From: Schizochytrium sp. CCTCC M209059
Taxonomy: Eukaryota; Sar; Bigyra; Thraustochytrida; Thraustochytriidae
NCBI GenBank assembly: GCA_000818945.1
Contig: KN805411.1
Coordinates: forward strand, 185,515-249,514
Direction of reading: 5' to 3'
DNA length: 64,000 nt
Shown: positions 63,464 through 64,000 of the stretch, one piece after another
Layout of the letters: each line of letters opens with the position of its first letter
Position numbering within the stretch: the stretch's first letter is position 1
Program-made: the position numbers and the translations under genes
The notes under the pieces: model-generated
Database searches by the model: none
Seen by the model: the letters and a program-made list of their open reading frames with translations, nothing else
Told to the model about the DNA's origin: nothing

Positions 63464-64000
63464 GAGTGATGACCGACCGACGTGACCGCCTCTATTCTTT
63501 TTATGTTGATGTTGAAATCCCAAGCCAGCCAATCCTGGCCAATCAGCAGTGGCAGCAGCTATCAGGCGGGACAAGTCTTGCCGTTACGATGAGTCCGCCT
63601 CAGCTACGAGGTCCCACGCCCTGCATGTCGTGCTCGACCAGCTCTCCCCTTCCTGTTTCGAGCAAGTCAGAAGAGAAAATAGTGCCCTTAACGCGTGCAT
63701 CCATCAATTTCCTGGTTTGTAACTCTAAAAGAGACTGAGCAAGCTAACTTCAAACAAAGGTCGAAGTCTAAACCCGAATCTTGTACGTACGTACAGTTTT
63801 GTGAGAATAAGATAAAATTAGTAAAAAGCTTTACGGTAGAAGGTGCAAATAAAAAGCCTAGGCCTATCTTCTCTTCGTTCGTTTGCAAGCACGGTGATTG
63901 TAGAGACCAAACGCGATACAATTAACAATAATGCAGCTGTAGCATGCCTATTTGTAAGGTGTTTACGTGCGCATCCTTTTTTTTCTTTTTTCATGTCACA
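63464..64000. other. Upstream region of the TTL-like gene and window edge
   Basis: 537 bp. The first 110 bp stay open in the TTL-like frame and may be leader. The rest is AT-rich and holds AGCCTAGGCCTA at 63855-63866 and a pyrimidine run at the window end. No gene recognised. Confidence 0.45.

Overview
The window is nuclear DNA of a GC-rich, intron-poor protist. The evidence is a set of long, uninterrupted eukaryote-specific genes: a TOR kinase, a CAF1/POP2 deadenylase, an importin-9-type karyopherin, a tail-anchored golgin, a mitochondrial heme A synthase, a FAAH-type amidase and a tubulin-tyrosine-ligase fold protein. No operons, Shine-Dalgarno sites or phage-like elements were seen. Only one intron could be argued from sequence, in a PlsC-type acyltransferase. 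Gene size, compact spacing, abundant microsatellites and multidomain surface proteins suggest a thraustochytrid-like stramenopile. That assignment is inference; no marker in the window proves it.

Layout. 0.1-5 kb: mitochondrial-looking cytochrome-b5-reductase-like protein (+), FAAH-like amidase (-), small membrane protein (-). 5.3-11.5 kb: giant golgin-like coiled-coil protein (+) with a recent 240-bp higher-order repeat. 11.5-13.1 kb: no intact gene, but a decayed kinesin-light-chain-type TPR relic (-). 13.1-27.7 kb: two tandem paralogues of a roughly 2,065-residue chimeric receptor (signal peptide, sialidase-like propeller with an Asp box, chlamydial-Pmp-like beta-helix, FN3/ephrin-receptor/EGF-like Cys-rich stalk, multi-pass membrane domain). 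Copy A is interrupted by a clean 840-bp tandem duplication whose junction makes a TAA. The two copies form a patchwork of near-identical and diverged blocks, the signature of gene conversion. 28.4-29.0 kb: a 543-bp pure CAGA microsatellite. 29.2-30.5 kb: the spliced acyltransferase, with an N gap in its intron.

31.1-33.8 kb: a CHAT (caspase-fold) protease-like protein (-) whose His and Cys halves are split by a long disordered insert. 35.6-37.0 kb: CAF1 deadenylase (-). 39.4-40.7 kb: COX15 (+). 41.1-43.2 kb: a fusion of methylthioribose kinase with a DUF2064/TIGR04282-type transferase (+), the family annotated in bacterial arsenosugar loci. 43.9-46.3 kb: coiled-coil protein with EF-hand-like and WW-like segments (+). 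46.9-49.6 kb: importin-9-like karyopherin (-). 50.9-61.4 kb: a 3,502-residue TOR kinase (+), enlarged by low-complexity insertions but with FRB, kinase and FATC intact. 61.6-63.5 kb: a membrane-anchored TTL-fold ligase (-).

Most genes look like unrelated housekeeping neighbours. The items most likely to be new biology are the receptor pair, the MTR-kinase/DUF2064 fusion (possible arsenosugar or methylthioribose-analogue chemistry), the split CHAT protease and the membrane-anchored TTL ligase.
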